From Bradyrhizobium sp. AS23.2 (GTDB lineage Bacteria; Pseudomonadota; Alphaproteobacteria; Rhizobiales; Xanthobacteraceae): a stretch of DNA of 46,417 nt. The notes under the pieces are model-generated. The model made no database searches. It had not been told where the DNA came from and saw only the letters and a program-made list of their open reading frames with translations. This document shows positions 16,349 to 24,030 of this stretch, in pieces (the first letter of the stretch is position 1; each line of letters begins with the position of its first letter). The DNA is taken from NCBI RefSeq assembly GCF_001908185.1, contig NZ_LGHM01000109.1, forward strand, positions 1-46,417, given 5' to 3'. The position numbers were made by a program, and so were the translations under genes.

Positions 16349-16363
16349 CCGTTCGATGAACGG
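16349..16363. promoter_or_regulatory. Operator-like inverted repeat upstream of the His-rich gene
   Basis: CCGTTC-GAT-GAACGG is a perfect 6-bp dyad with a 3-bp centre. It lies about 30 bp before the start of the small secreted protein gene, where a repressor could act. The binding protein is unknown. Confidence 0.4.
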
Positions 16364-16408
16364 ACATCGATCGCGGTGTCGCGCGCAAATATGGAGGAGT
16401 AGTGGCGC

Positions 16409-17998
16409 TCAGCCCTCCGCCACCGCGTCGGCCCAAGGCTGGAAGATCTCGACCGCGCCGGAATTGACGTCGCCCTCGCGCATCACCACGCTCGGGCAGG
16501 CAAACTTTGGCGGCAAAGCCTGCACCCGGCTCTCTTCATAGTCGAAGCGCGCGGCCAGCGTCTTGCGCGCTTCTGCCGGCAGTCTGATATCGCCAATCAC
16601 GATCGCGCCTTCGCTGGCGTCGATGCGCGGCTGGTGGATGGCGGCATCGAGGTCCATGCCGAAGTCCATCGCAAAGGACACCAGCTGCATGACTGAAGGC
16701 AGGATGCGGCGGCCGCCGGAGGCGCCGACCGCGAGCCGCTTGCCGTCCTTCGTCTCGGCAATGACAGGCGTGTAGTTGCAGAGGCAGCGCTTGCCGGGGG
16801 CGAGCGAGTTGGTGGTGCCCGGCGTCGGGTCGAACCACATGATGCCGTTGTTCATGGGGATGCCGGTGTGCGGCGTCACGTATTTCGAGCCGAAGGATGA
16901 GAGCAGCGTCTGCGTCACCGCCGCGATGTTGCCGTGGCGGTCGACCACTGAGAAATGCGTGGTGCAGGAGGGCGCCAGATATTCGGCGCCGAGCGAGCGT
17001 TTCCCGTCGGCATCGCCCATGTCGTTGAGCCGTTCGCGGAAGGCCGCTTGCAGGGCGAGCGCATATTCGGTGTAGGCGGCTGCGTCGGGCGTGCCTGCCG
17101 GCTTCAAATTCTGCTGCAACAGGCGCAGCGCATGCGCCATTGTCGGCCCGGCCGTAAGCTCCGGCGTCGCAAACACCTTGCCGCCGCGATAGGGGATCGC
17201 GAGCGGCTCGCGCAGATGGGCGCGGAAGGCGGCGAGATCCTCCACCGACAGCGATCCGCCGTCGGCCTTGATGTCGGATGCGATGCTCTTGGCGAGATCG
17301 CCCTGGTAGAAGTCGCGCGGTCCGGCTTCGGCAAGGTGCGACAGCGTCGCCTTCAACGTGTCCTGCGGCAGCCGCGTCTCGGACTTGACGCCCCATGGCG
17401 CGCTCGGTGGCAGGCCGTCCTTCAGGAAAGATGCCGCGCTCGCGGGATAGCGCCGAAGATCGGCGGCGGAGCCCGTGATCATCAGCGTGGTCCACCAATC
17501 GACCAGAAGGCCTTCGCCGGCGAGCGCGGCTGCCGGCGCGACAAGGTCCTTCCACGGCAGCCTGGCGTGGCGGCGATGCGCCTCCTCCATGCCGGCGACG
17601 ACACCGGGCACGGCGATCGAGCCGGGGCCGTGGATGTTGCGGTCGCCCTTCACCCGCGGCCAGGGAAAGAGATCGGAGGCTGCGCCCTCGCCGCTGAGGG
17701 GATAGTCGGCAGCGCGCAGGCTCTGCGGGGCGCACATTCCGTAGTCGATCACCTCGTAGCGATTTTCCTTGGCGCGGTAGAGCACCATCGCGCCGCCGCC
17801 GCCGATACCGCTGTTCCAGGGCTCGAGCACGTTCAGCGCGAAAGTAGTCGCGACGATCGCGTCCACGCAGTCGCCGCCCGCCGCCAGGACTTGCGCCCCC
17901 ACTTCGGCCGCCCGGCGCGACTGCCCGGCGACGATGCCGCCCTTGGACTTGACGGCGGGTTTGCGGACGGTTTGGGCGAGGCTGAACTGATGAGGCAT
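16409..17998 (-). CDS. ggt: Gamma-glutamyltransferase (glutathione hydrolase family)
   Basis: A 529-residue member of the Ntn-hydrolase GGT family. The self-cleavage/nucleophile site is visible as TTHFSVVDRHGN, with Thr346 first in that motif, and the oxyanion/substrate segments GIGGGGAMVL and GASGGRRILPS are present. Typical enzymes hydrolyse or transfer gamma-glutamyl groups from glutathione and gamma-glutamyl amides. No signal peptide is visible at MPHQFSLAQTVRK, unlike periplasmic E. coli GGT, so it is probably cytoplasmic. The start is ATG 17998; upstream extension of the frame is a shadow of the divergent hydratase gene. It may process gamma-glutamyl amines with the nearby FAD oxidase. 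Confidence 0.94.
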   Translation of the reverse strand: MPHQFSLAQTVRKPAVKSKGGIVAGQSRRAAEVGAQVLAAGGDCVDAIVATTFALNVLEPWNSGIGGGGAMVLYRAKENRYEVIDYGMCAPQSLRAADYPLSGEGAASDLFPWPRVKGDRNIHGPGSIAVPGVVAGMEEAHRRHARLPWKDLVAPAAALAGEGLLVDWWTTLMITGSAADLRRYPASAASFLKDGLPPSAPWGVKSETRLPQDTLKATLSHLAEAGPRDFYQGDLAKSIASDIKADGGSLSVEDLAAFRAHLREPLAIPYRGGKVFATPELTAGPTMAHALRLLQQNLKPAGTPDAAAYTEYALALQAAFRERLNDMGDADGKRSLGAEYLAPSCTTHFSVVDRHGNIAAVTQTLLSSFGSKYVTPHTGIPMNNGIMWFDPTPGTTNSLAPGKRCLCNYTPVIAETKDGKRLAVGASGGRRILPSVMQLVSFAMDFGMDLDAAIHQPRIDASEGAIVIGDIRLPAEARKTLAARFDYEESRVQALPPKFACPSVVMREGDVNSGAVEIFQPWADAVAEG

Positions 17999-18083
17999 GA
18001 TGTTGTCTTGATCTTTGGCTTCGGTTGTCTTGGCTTCGTTGCGCTGACTTTGAAGCTCCGCAATTGGCGAAGCCCACGGAGAA

Positions 18084-18099
18084 TGGCACATTGCTGCCA
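18084..18099. promoter_or_regulatory. LysR-box-like dyad in the ggt/hydratase divergent region
   Basis: TGGCA-CATTGC-TGCCA is a perfect 5-bp dyad with a 6-bp centre, in the 132-bp gap between the divergent ggt and enoyl-CoA hydratase genes. Size and form fit a regulator half-site pair (T-N11-A type). The regulator is not in the window. Confidence 0.4.
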
Positions 18100-18130
18100 A
18101 CGAGAACATCCATCCAAAGGGAGACGCGAC

Positions 18131-18904
18131 ATGGCAGGTGTGAAACAGGCGCGGGATGGCGCGGTCGGGATCCTGACGCTGGACGAGCCGGCGAGCCTGA
18201 ACGCGATGACGCCGGACCTGCTCGGCGCGCTTGCCGCCGCCATCGCCGAGATGACGCGGGACGAAAGCGTTCGCGCCCTGATCCTCACCGGTGCCGGACG
18301 CGGCTTTTGCTCGGGGCAGAATTTGAAGGCCTCTGAAGCGCTCGGCGAGGATATCGCCGCTGGCGTGATGCGCTTCTACTGGCCGGCGTTCAAGGCGCTG
18401 CGCGAATGCCGCGTGCCTGTCGTCGTCGCCGTCAACGGCGTGGCCGCCGGTGGCGGCTTCAGTCTGGCAATGGCCGGCGACATGATTATTGCGGCGCGGT
18501 CGGCGAGCTTCATCCAGGTGTTCAGCCGGATTGCGCTGGTGCCGGATCTCGGCTCGACCTGGCTGTTGCCACGGCTGATCGGCCGGCAGCGCGCGCTCGA
18601 GCTGATGCTCCTGAACGAGCCGCTGACGGCCGAACGCGCCCAGGAGATCGGTCTGGTGCGGCAGGTCGTCGACGATGCGAAGCTGATGGAGGAGGCGTTG
18701 ACCCTGGCGCGCCGCCTCGCCGACGGTCCGACGCGCGCCTTGGTCGCGACCCGCGCGCTCATCGAGGAGAGCGAGCACACGGCCTACGAGGCGCAGTTCC
18801 GCCGCGAGATCGAGCTTCAGGCTACGATCCGCAAGAGCGCCGATGCCATCGAAGGCCGCAACGCCTTCGTCGAGAAGCGCAAGGCGAAGTTTACGGGTAA
18901 GTGA
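18131..18904 (+). CDS. Enoyl-CoA hydratase/isomerase family protein (PaaG-like)
   Basis: A 257-residue crotonase-fold enzyme. The oxyanion-hole segments are GAGRGFCSGQNL (near residues 54-65) and GVAAGGGFSLAMAGD. ALVPDLGSTWLLPRLIGRQRA has the Asp and the S/T-W-x-L-P pattern of PaaG-type isomerases rather than the two-Glu pattern of classical hydratases. It should isomerise or hydrate an acyl-CoA; the pathway is unknown. GGGA lies 6 bases before the ATG. It is divergent from ggt, and no CoA ligase or dehydrogenase is adjacent. Confidence 0.9.
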   Translation: MAGVKQARDGAVGILTLDEPASLNAMTPDLLGALAAAIAEMTRDESVRALILTGAGRGFCSGQNLKASEALGEDIAAGVMRFYWPAFKALRECRVPVVVAVNGVAAGGGFSLAMAGDMIIAARSASFIQVFSRIALVPDLGSTWLLPRLIGRQRALELMLLNEPLTAERAQEIGLVRQVVDDAKLMEEALTLARRLADGPTRALVATRALIEESEHTAYEAQFRREIELQATIRKSADAIEGRNAFVEKRKAKFTGK

Positions 18905-18921
18905 GGGGGACAGCTGCCCCG

Positions 18922-19050
18922 AACTCGTCATGCCCGGGCATAGCCGTCTGAAGGACGGCGTCGCTTCGCTCGCCTATGTCCCGGGCATCCACGTCTTTGC
19001 ATCCGCGTTAAAAAACGTGGATGGCCGGGACAAGCCCGGCCATGACGACA
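18922..19050. repeat. Dispersed Bradyrhizobium repeat of several hairpins
   Basis: A run of inverted repeats after the hydratase gene: CCGTC/GACGG around 18946-18960, CCCGGGCAT in two orientations, CCACGT...ACGTGG around 18989-19022, and GGCCGGG-ACAAG-CCCGGCC near 19023-19041. The phrase GGCCGGGACAAGCCCGGCCA with flanks recurs between genes in Bradyrhizobium and Rhodopseudomonas, from memory. The decamer GGGGGACAGC appears just before and just after it (about 18905 and 19067). Confidence 0.8.
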
Positions 19051-19091
19051 AAGAGACAGAGATCAGGGGGACAGCGGCGAAGCCGCAGCGC

Positions 19092-19268
19092 TCAGAGCGA
19101 GCCGTCGCTGCGGCCAGCGCGATGCTTGGCGCGCCATTTCGGCCCCGGCCCGCGCATGTAATGAAGCTCGGGGCGGTAGGGGTTGCCTGCGATCCGCACC
19201 AGCTTCTGCCATTTGGTGGCGACGAAGCTCAGGGGCTGGCAAAGCAGGGTCAGTGAGGCGAACAACAC
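19092..19268 (-). CDS. Small basic hypothetical protein, 58 residues
   Basis: From GTG 19268 (GAGGTGATG just upstream) the minus strand encodes 58 residues. A hydrophobic start (MLFASLTLLCQPLSFVATKW) is followed by LVRIAGNPYRPELHYMRGPG and a strongly basic tail (KWRAKHRAGRSDGSL). It starts 10 bp after the stop codon of the DUF6894-like gene, so the two probably form an operon. I do not recognise a named family. Confidence 0.5.
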   Translation of the reverse strand: MLFASLTLLCQPLSFVATKWQKLVRIAGNPYRPELHYMRGPGPKWRAKHRAGRSDGSL

Positions 19269-19277
19269 GGCATCACC

Positions 19278-19511
19278 TCAATGCGGCTTGCCGAGCATGG
19301 CGGTGAAGGGGAGATCGAAAATCTCCTCGCCGTCGGAGTCGCTGACATGGATGATCCAGTCGCGCCAGTCCTCGGCACCGGGTGTCTGGATCATCGAGTG
19401 CATGATCTGCGCGGCACGGTCGCGCGCCTCGGTCAGGCTGGCGACCGCGGTGCCGCTGCGATCGATCAGCGTGCCCTCGGTATTGGAGCAGTGAAAATAG
19501 ACCTGGACCAT
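19278..19511 (-). CDS. DUF6894-like small protein
   Basis: A 77-residue protein starting MVQVYFHCSNTEGTLIDRSG. The pattern of a short Y-F-H strand, a D-x-x-G turn, a helix (LTEARDRAAQIMHSMI) and a final strand (WIIHVSDSDGEEIFDLPF) is that of the DUF6894 family, which I recall as numerous in rhizobia and of unknown function. ATG 19511 has a near-perfect AGGAGG site; the longer frame to 19565 is not needed. It heads a two-gene minus-strand unit with 19092-19268. Confidence 0.75.
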   Translation of the reverse strand: MVQVYFHCSNTEGTLIDRSGTAVASLTEARDRAAQIMHSMIQTPGAEDWRDWIIHVSDSDGEEIFDLPFTAMLGKPH

Positions 19512-19625
19512 ATGCCCCTCCTGTAGGGAGCGATTGGGACGGCAAACCGATACCACCCGAGGCATTCGCGAAATATTCGGGGCGAGCCCGGTAAGGGAAT
19601 CTACGGAGATTGGTCGCCACGAAGA

Positions 19626-19649
19626 CCCCTGTGGGTTTGATCACAGGGG
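19626..19649. promoter_or_regulatory. Perfect 8-bp dyad upstream of the PQQ dehydrogenase gene
   Basis: CCCCTGTG (19626-19633) and CACAGGGG (19642-19649) form a perfect dyad with an 8-bp spacer, about 70 bp before the dehydrogenase start. It may be an operator. A short frame starting at about 19653 (MVNWTAFLRHGTTLD) lies between it and the gene and could be a leader peptide, which is weak. Confidence 0.45.
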
Positions 19650-19718
19650 AGTGATGGTCAACTGGACGGCGTTCCTGCGGCATGGAACAACTTTGGACGG
19701 AAAGTCCGGGAGGCCGCC

Positions 19719-21794
19719 GTGAACCACCTCACATTCTGGCGTGAACGCCGAAGCCTGCGCCTGTTGGCGGCGGTCGTCGTCGGAGCGTTGCTCGGCCTCA
19801 CCTCCGGAGCCTCCTCCGAACCGGTGAGGAAAAGCGGCTATGCGATCGGCACGGAAACCTGTGGCAGCGGCGATCTCGCCTTTCCCAGAATCCAGATCGA
19901 CATGAAGGCGGGATTTTGCGCCGGCCTCGTTGCAAGCGAGGAGGACCATCTCAAATTTCCGCGCTCGATCGTCCAGGTGCCGGGCCGTGATCTGTTCGTG
20001 GTCGCCGACATGGGCGGCTGGGGCCATACCGACGGCCGGTTGCTGCTGCTCGATCCGCATGCGCCCCAAGGGCAGCGCTTCAAGGAGCTGTTGACTGCGA
20101 TCGAATATCCCTTCGGCCTCGTGATCGGCCCGGACAAGAAACTCTACGCTTCGACCGCCGAGACGATCTTCCGGTTCGACCCGCTCGCCGACAATCCGCG
20201 CAGCACGGTCGAGACTATCGTCCGGCACATGCCCGGCCGTCGGATCACGCTGCCTGACGGCACCAGGCTCGACGAGAGTGCCCATCCGCTCAAGCAGTTC
20301 GTGTTCGACAGGAACGGCCGGCTGTTCGTCAACATCGGCTCGCACAGCGACGACTGCATCACGCCGGCCCCGATCACACGGCCTTGCGCGGCCGCTGAGG
20401 GCGCTGCCGCGATGGCATCGATCTGGCTGTTCACGCCGCCCGCGGGCGGCATCTTTCCGGCCTTGAAGCCGAACGATCCCGATCCGCCGCACACTGTTTA
20501 TGCGCGCGGCTTGCGCAATTCGATGGCGCTAGCACTGCACCCGAATTTTCCCGATGCCGGCTACGCCTTCCTGCAGGGCGAGAACGGCCGCGATCTCTCT
20601 GATATCTTCAAGCCGAACGAGGAGATCAACGCGGTCGAGCAGGGCAAGCACTATGGCTGGCCCTATTGCTACGACGTCTCGACGCCGAGCTCCGAATTCA
20701 AGCTCGTGCTGCAATCCGGGACCTACAAGTCGCTCTGCGCGGCCAATGCGCTCTACAAGGCGCCGTTCTCGCTGTTGCCGCCGCACGGGGCGCCGCTCGC
20801 GATGCTTTACTATCACGGCGCCAAATTTCCGGAGCTGGAGGGCAAGCTGCTGGTCGGCCTGCACGGTTACCGCCCGACCGGCAGCCGCGTCCTCATCTAT
20901 GAGGTCGACGATCACGGCTTCCCCAAGCCGAGCCCGGCGCCGGTGCGCTACCACGTCAGTTGCGCGGCCGACCCGACACGCAGCTTTCAGACCGACGCTG
21001 GCGAGATCGCCGCCGCGCCGTTCGAGGAGCTGATCGCCGGCTGGCACCGCGTCAACGGCGCGCGACCGCAAGGCGCGCCGGTCGGCATGACGGTTGCGGA
21101 GGACGGCGCGATCTGGCTGGTCGAGGACAAGAATCAGACCGTGATCCGCATCGACCGCGCCGCCGGCGATCCGCCGCAGCCGTTGCCCTGCGACATGCGC
21201 AGCCAGGCGATGATCGACCAGCTCGCGGCGTTCGTCGCCAGGGATGCGCAGAACAGCGGCCGGGTCACCACGCTGCGCAAGGGCCTCGTCGAGAAGCATT
21301 GCGTCGGTTGCCATTCCGATTTCGGACTGAAGCCGGGCCAATCGGACGCGGACAAGAACGCCACGGTGCTGCGCTTCATGCTGTCGCAGGACGGCTGGAT
21401 TTATCCTGATGATCCCGAGTCCGGAAAGCTGCGCACGCGGCTGCGCGGTCTCGGCGCGGAGAAGCTGATGCCGCCGGGCGGCGAAAGCCTGCCGAAGACC
21501 GAGCCCGGCTATGCACGTCTGCTCGACACCGTGGATTTGCTCGTCGCGAAAATGGTTCCGGGCACGCGGATGCGGATCAAGTCGGGCCCGCCGCAACGCA
21601 AGTTCTATGGCAAGTCCAACAAGGAATGCGGCGAAATACCGGCCTCCAAGGTCGTCGTCGTGACACAAAGGAGCGCTGTAGACAAACCCGGCTTCAGCCG
21701 ATTCTTCCGGCCGGCCGATCCCTATCTCAATGGCGGGTGCACCGACGGCGATGGCTATTACATCCGGCAGGAATTTCTGGTGCCTGTGCAGTAG
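19719..21794 (+). CDS. Periplasmic PQQ-type sugar dehydrogenase with C-terminal cytochrome c domain
   Basis: A 691-residue secreted protein; an N-terminal signal segment (LRLLAAVVVGALLGLTSGAS) follows the GTG start with a GGGAGG site. Residues about 60-500 form a six-blade soluble glucose/sorbosone dehydrogenase-type propeller, with ADMGGWGHTDGRL, YPFGLVIGPDKKLY and the marker EQGKHYGWPYCYD. A single-haem cytochrome c follows, with CVGCH at 528-532 and a likely axial Met584 in KLMPPGGE. The enzyme should oxidise an aldose with PQQ to a lactone and pass electrons through its own haem to the respiratory chain. The next gene, a lactonase, overlaps its 3' end. Confidence 0.88.
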   Translation: MNHLTFWRERRSLRLLAAVVVGALLGLTSGASSEPVRKSGYAIGTETCGSGDLAFPRIQIDMKAGFCAGLVASEEDHLKFPRSIVQVPGRDLFVVADMGGWGHTDGRLLLLDPHAPQGQRFKELLTAIEYPFGLVIGPDKKLYASTAETIFRFDPLADNPRSTVETIVRHMPGRRITLPDGTRLDESAHPLKQFVFDRNGRLFVNIGSHSDDCITPAPITRPCAAAEGAAAMASIWLFTPPAGGIFPALKPNDPDPPHTVYARGLRNSMALALHPNFPDAGYAFLQGENGRDLSDIFKPNEEINAVEQGKHYGWPYCYDVSTPSSEFKLVLQSGTYKSLCAANALYKAPFSLLPPHGAPLAMLYYHGAKFPELEGKLLVGLHGYRPTGSRVLIYEVDDHGFPKPSPAPVRYHVSCAADPTRSFQTDAGEIAAAPFEELIAGWHRVNGARPQGAPVGMTVAEDGAIWLVEDKNQTVIRIDRAAGDPPQPLPCDMRSQAMIDQLAAFVARDAQNSGRVTTLRKGLVEKHCVGCHSDFGLKPGQSDADKNATVLRFMLSQDGWIYPDDPESGKLRTRLRGLGAEKLMPPGGESLPKTEPGYARLLDTVDLLVAKMVPGTRMRIKSGPPQRKFYGKSNKECGEIPASKVVVVTQRSAVDKPGFSRFFRPADPYLNGGCTDGDGYYIRQEFLVPVQ

Positions 21795-22692
21795 CGTTTT
21801 CCTCGTCATCGCGACGGCGTCCGCCCAAGCGGAAACGAAACTGTTCGAAAGCGCGCAGGTGACGCCGCCTGGCGAATACACCTTCGGCATCGAAGGGCCC
21901 GCCGCCGACCTCGACGGCAATCTCTTCGTCGTCAACTTCGGCAAGCCCGGCACCATCGGCAAGTTGCCGGCGGGCGGCGCCGCTTCGGAGCAATTCACAG
22001 CGCTCCCCGAGGGCAGCGTCGGCAACGCCATCCGCTTCGATCGCAGCGGCACCATGTTCATCGCCGACTACAAGAAGCACAATATCTTCGCGATCCCGAA
22101 GGGCGCGACCGAGCCGGTCATCTGGTTTCACTCGGACGAGATGAACCAGCCCAACGACATCACGGTTGCCCGCGACGGCACGATCTATGCGAGCGATCCG
22201 AACTGGAAAGGCCGCGAAGGCCACATCTGGCGTATCTCCAAAGCCGCCGATGGGTCGGTGCAGGGGCAAGTCATGTCGGCGCCGCGCGCGATGGGCACCA
22301 CCAACGGCATCGATCTCAGTCCTGATGGCAAGACGCTCTATGTCGGGGAATCCAGCAGCGGCCAGATCTGGTCGTATGCGATCAATGGCAACGAGCTCAC
22401 CGGCGCAAAACTCGTCAAGACGTTCCAGCCCGACACCATCGACGGTCTGCGCACCGACGTCAGCGGCCGTCTCTATGTCGCGCGCATCCTCAAGGGGACG
22501 ATCGCGCTGATGAAGCCCAATGGCGCGGTGGAGCGCGAGATCACGCTGAGGGGCAAGGAGCCGACTAACCTCGCCTTCGGCGGCAGCGACGGCAAGACCG
22601 TCTTCGTCACACAGCGCCAGGGCGGCTTCATCGAGGCCTTCCGCACCGACCAGCCGGGTCGCGAGCACTGCCTCCAGCGCGGGCGCTGCTGA
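21751..22692 (+). CDS. Secreted SMP-30/gluconolactonase-family protein
   Basis: A 313-residue six-bladed propeller starting MAITSGRNFW with a signal peptide ending ATASAQA/ETK. Metal-ligand segments of the SMP-30 family are visible: FGIEGPAADLDGNLF, MNQPNDITVARDGTIY, TTNGIDLSPDGKTLYV and IDGLRTDVSGRLYVA. It should hydrolyse a sugar lactone in the periplasm. It begins 44 bp inside the dehydrogenase gene in another frame, so translation is probably coupled. The two enzymes make a plausible aldose-to-aldonate pathway outside the inner membrane. ATG 21751 is chosen because the signal peptide starts there. Confidence 0.9.
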   Translation: MAITSGRNFWCLCSSVFLVIATASAQAETKLFESAQVTPPGEYTFGIEGPAADLDGNLFVVNFGKPGTIGKLPAGGAASEQFTALPEGSVGNAIRFDRSGTMFIADYKKHNIFAIPKGATEPVIWFHSDEMNQPNDITVARDGTIYASDPNWKGREGHIWRISKAADGSVQGQVMSAPRAMGTTNGIDLSPDGKTLYVGESSSGQIWSYAINGNELTGAKLVKTFQPDTIDGLRTDVSGRLYVARILKGTIALMKPNGAVEREITLRGKEPTNLAFGGSDGKTVFVTQRQGGFIEAFRTDQPGREHCLQRGRC

Positions 22693-22834
22693 GCTCAAGC
22701 GATTCAAAGGCGGTCTGCTCCGAACGCAGAACAGTGCGGCGAGGACGGAATTCTTCTTGCTTGCATCTGGCCGCGGCAGGGATCAAGACATCTGCGGCAC
22801 CGTTCAAAGAGCACGCGATCACGGAGTGTTTTGA

Positions 22835-23860
22835 GTGAAAGCCGTCCATACCGAACTGCAACGCAGCCACGATCCGCAATTCTTCCTGGTTCGCGGTGTC
22901 GTCAAGCGCACCACCGAGCAGCCCGAGCGCGCCGACCGCCTGCTCAAGGGGTTAAAGGATGGCAAGCATCTGCTGGTCGAGCCGGCTAAGTTCGGGCAGG
23001 GCCCGCGTGCGCGCATTCACAGTCCGGAATATCTGTCGTTCCTGAGTGAAGCCTGGGACGCGTGGACTGCGCTCGGCGATGCCGGCCCGGAGATGATCGG
23101 CAATATCCATCCCGTGCGCTATGCCGCGACCTATCCGACCCATATCGTCGGCAAGCTCGGCTGGCACACCGCCGACACAGCGGCGCCGATCGGCCCCGGC
23201 ACCTGGGCCGCGGTTTGCGCCGCGACGGACGTGGCGGTCACCGCGGCGCAGATGGTGATGGACGGCGAGGATGCGACCTACGCGCTCTGCCGTCCGCCCG
23301 GCCATCACGCCTATCGCGACATGGCCGGCGGGTTCTGCTTTCTCAACAACAGCGCGATCGCCGCTGCTCATCTGCGGCTCAAGCACGAGCGCGTCGTGAT
23401 CCTCGACGTCGACGTTCATCACGGCAATGGCACCCAAGGCATCTTCTACGCGCGGCCGGACGTCTACACGATATCGATCCACGCCGATCCCATCGCGTAC
23501 TATCCTTACGTGTGGGGCTACGCGCATGAGCGCGGCGAAGGACCCGGCCTCGGCACCAATCTCAACATTCCCTTGGCCATCGGCACCGGCGATGACGGCT
23601 ACATCCAGGCGTTGGACGTCGCGCGCAAGGCGATCGAGTCCTTTGCGCCCGGCGCCCTCGTCATCGCGCTCGGCCTCGACGCCTCCGAGCATGATCCGCT
23701 CCGCGGCCTCGCCGTCACCACGCCCGGCTTCCGCCGCATCGGCCAGGCCATCGCCAGGATGGGCCTTCCGACCGTATTCGTGCAGGAGGGCGGTTATCTC
23801 TCGGAGATTTTGGGCGCGAACCTGACCTCGGTGCTGGCAGGGTTCGAAGAGGCGCGGTGA
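22835..23860 (+). CDS. Histone-deacetylase-family acetylpolyamine amidohydrolase
   Basis: A 341-residue zinc deacetylase. Catalytic features are the His pair in PPGHHAYRD, the zinc ligands in ILDVDVHHGNGTQ, the later Asp in GLDASEHDPL and the transition-state Tyr in EGGYL. The long insert between about residues 80 and 125 resembles Mycoplana AphA, an acetylpolyamine amidohydrolase, rather than AcuC. It should release acetate and free polyamine from N-acetylpolyamines in the cytoplasm. GTG 22835 has CGGAG upstream. It stands alone, with a dispersed repeat downstream, but fits the amine-related genes at 14-18 kb. Confidence 0.9.
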   Translation: MKAVHTELQRSHDPQFFLVRGVVKRTTEQPERADRLLKGLKDGKHLLVEPAKFGQGPRARIHSPEYLSFLSEAWDAWTALGDAGPEMIGNIHPVRYAATYPTHIVGKLGWHTADTAAPIGPGTWAAVCAATDVAVTAAQMVMDGEDATYALCRPPGHHAYRDMAGGFCFLNNSAIAAAHLRLKHERVVILDVDVHHGNGTQGIFYARPDVYTISIHADPIAYYPYVWGYAHERGEGPGLGTNLNIPLAIGTGDDGYIQALDVARKAIESFAPGALVIALGLDASEHDPLRGLAVTTPGFRRIGQAIARMGLPTVFVQEGGYLSEILGANLTSVLAGFEEAR

Positions 23861-23867
23861 GGCGAGT

Positions 23868-24021
23868 TCTTCACCTCTGCTTGCGGGGAGAGGTCGGAAT
23901 TCGCGAGAGCAAATGCCGGGCGAGGGGCAGTCTCTTCGAATCTAACTGTCACCGTTTTTGTTGAAGCAGCCCCGCAACCTGACGCTCTCCCCGTAAGAAC
24001 AGGGAGAGTGGGAAGAGTTCA
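23868..24021. repeat. Dispersed Bradyrhizobium repeat (GGGGAGAGG type)
   Basis: The text TTCACCTCTGCTTGCGGGGA, GAGGTCGGA, GCGAGGGGCAGTCTC and CTCTCCCCGTAAGAACAGGG, with AGAGTGGGAAGAG at the end, matches from memory a repeat found between many Bradyrhizobium genes. It fills the gap between the convergent deacetylase and phosphopantetheinyl transferase genes and can fold through CTCTCCCC/GGGGAGAG pairs, so it may end both transcripts. Confidence 0.7.
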
Positions 24022-24030
24022 AAACATTCG

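Noticed and set aside
18084..18094. Possible second sigma-54 promoter (TGGCACATTGC)
   Set aside because: The GG to GC distance is too short by four bases; it is better read as part of a dyad.
16955..18130. Long upstream extension of the enoyl-CoA hydratase frame
   Set aside because: It runs antisense through ggt and has no domain; the hydratase begins at ATG 18131 with a ribosome site.
17999..18931. Upstream extension of the ggt frame to 840 codons
   Set aside because: It is antisense to the hydratase gene; GGT starts normally at 17998.
20529..22061. 510-codon minus-strand frame opposite the PQQ dehydrogenase
   Set aside because: Compositional shadow; no motif and no ribosome site.
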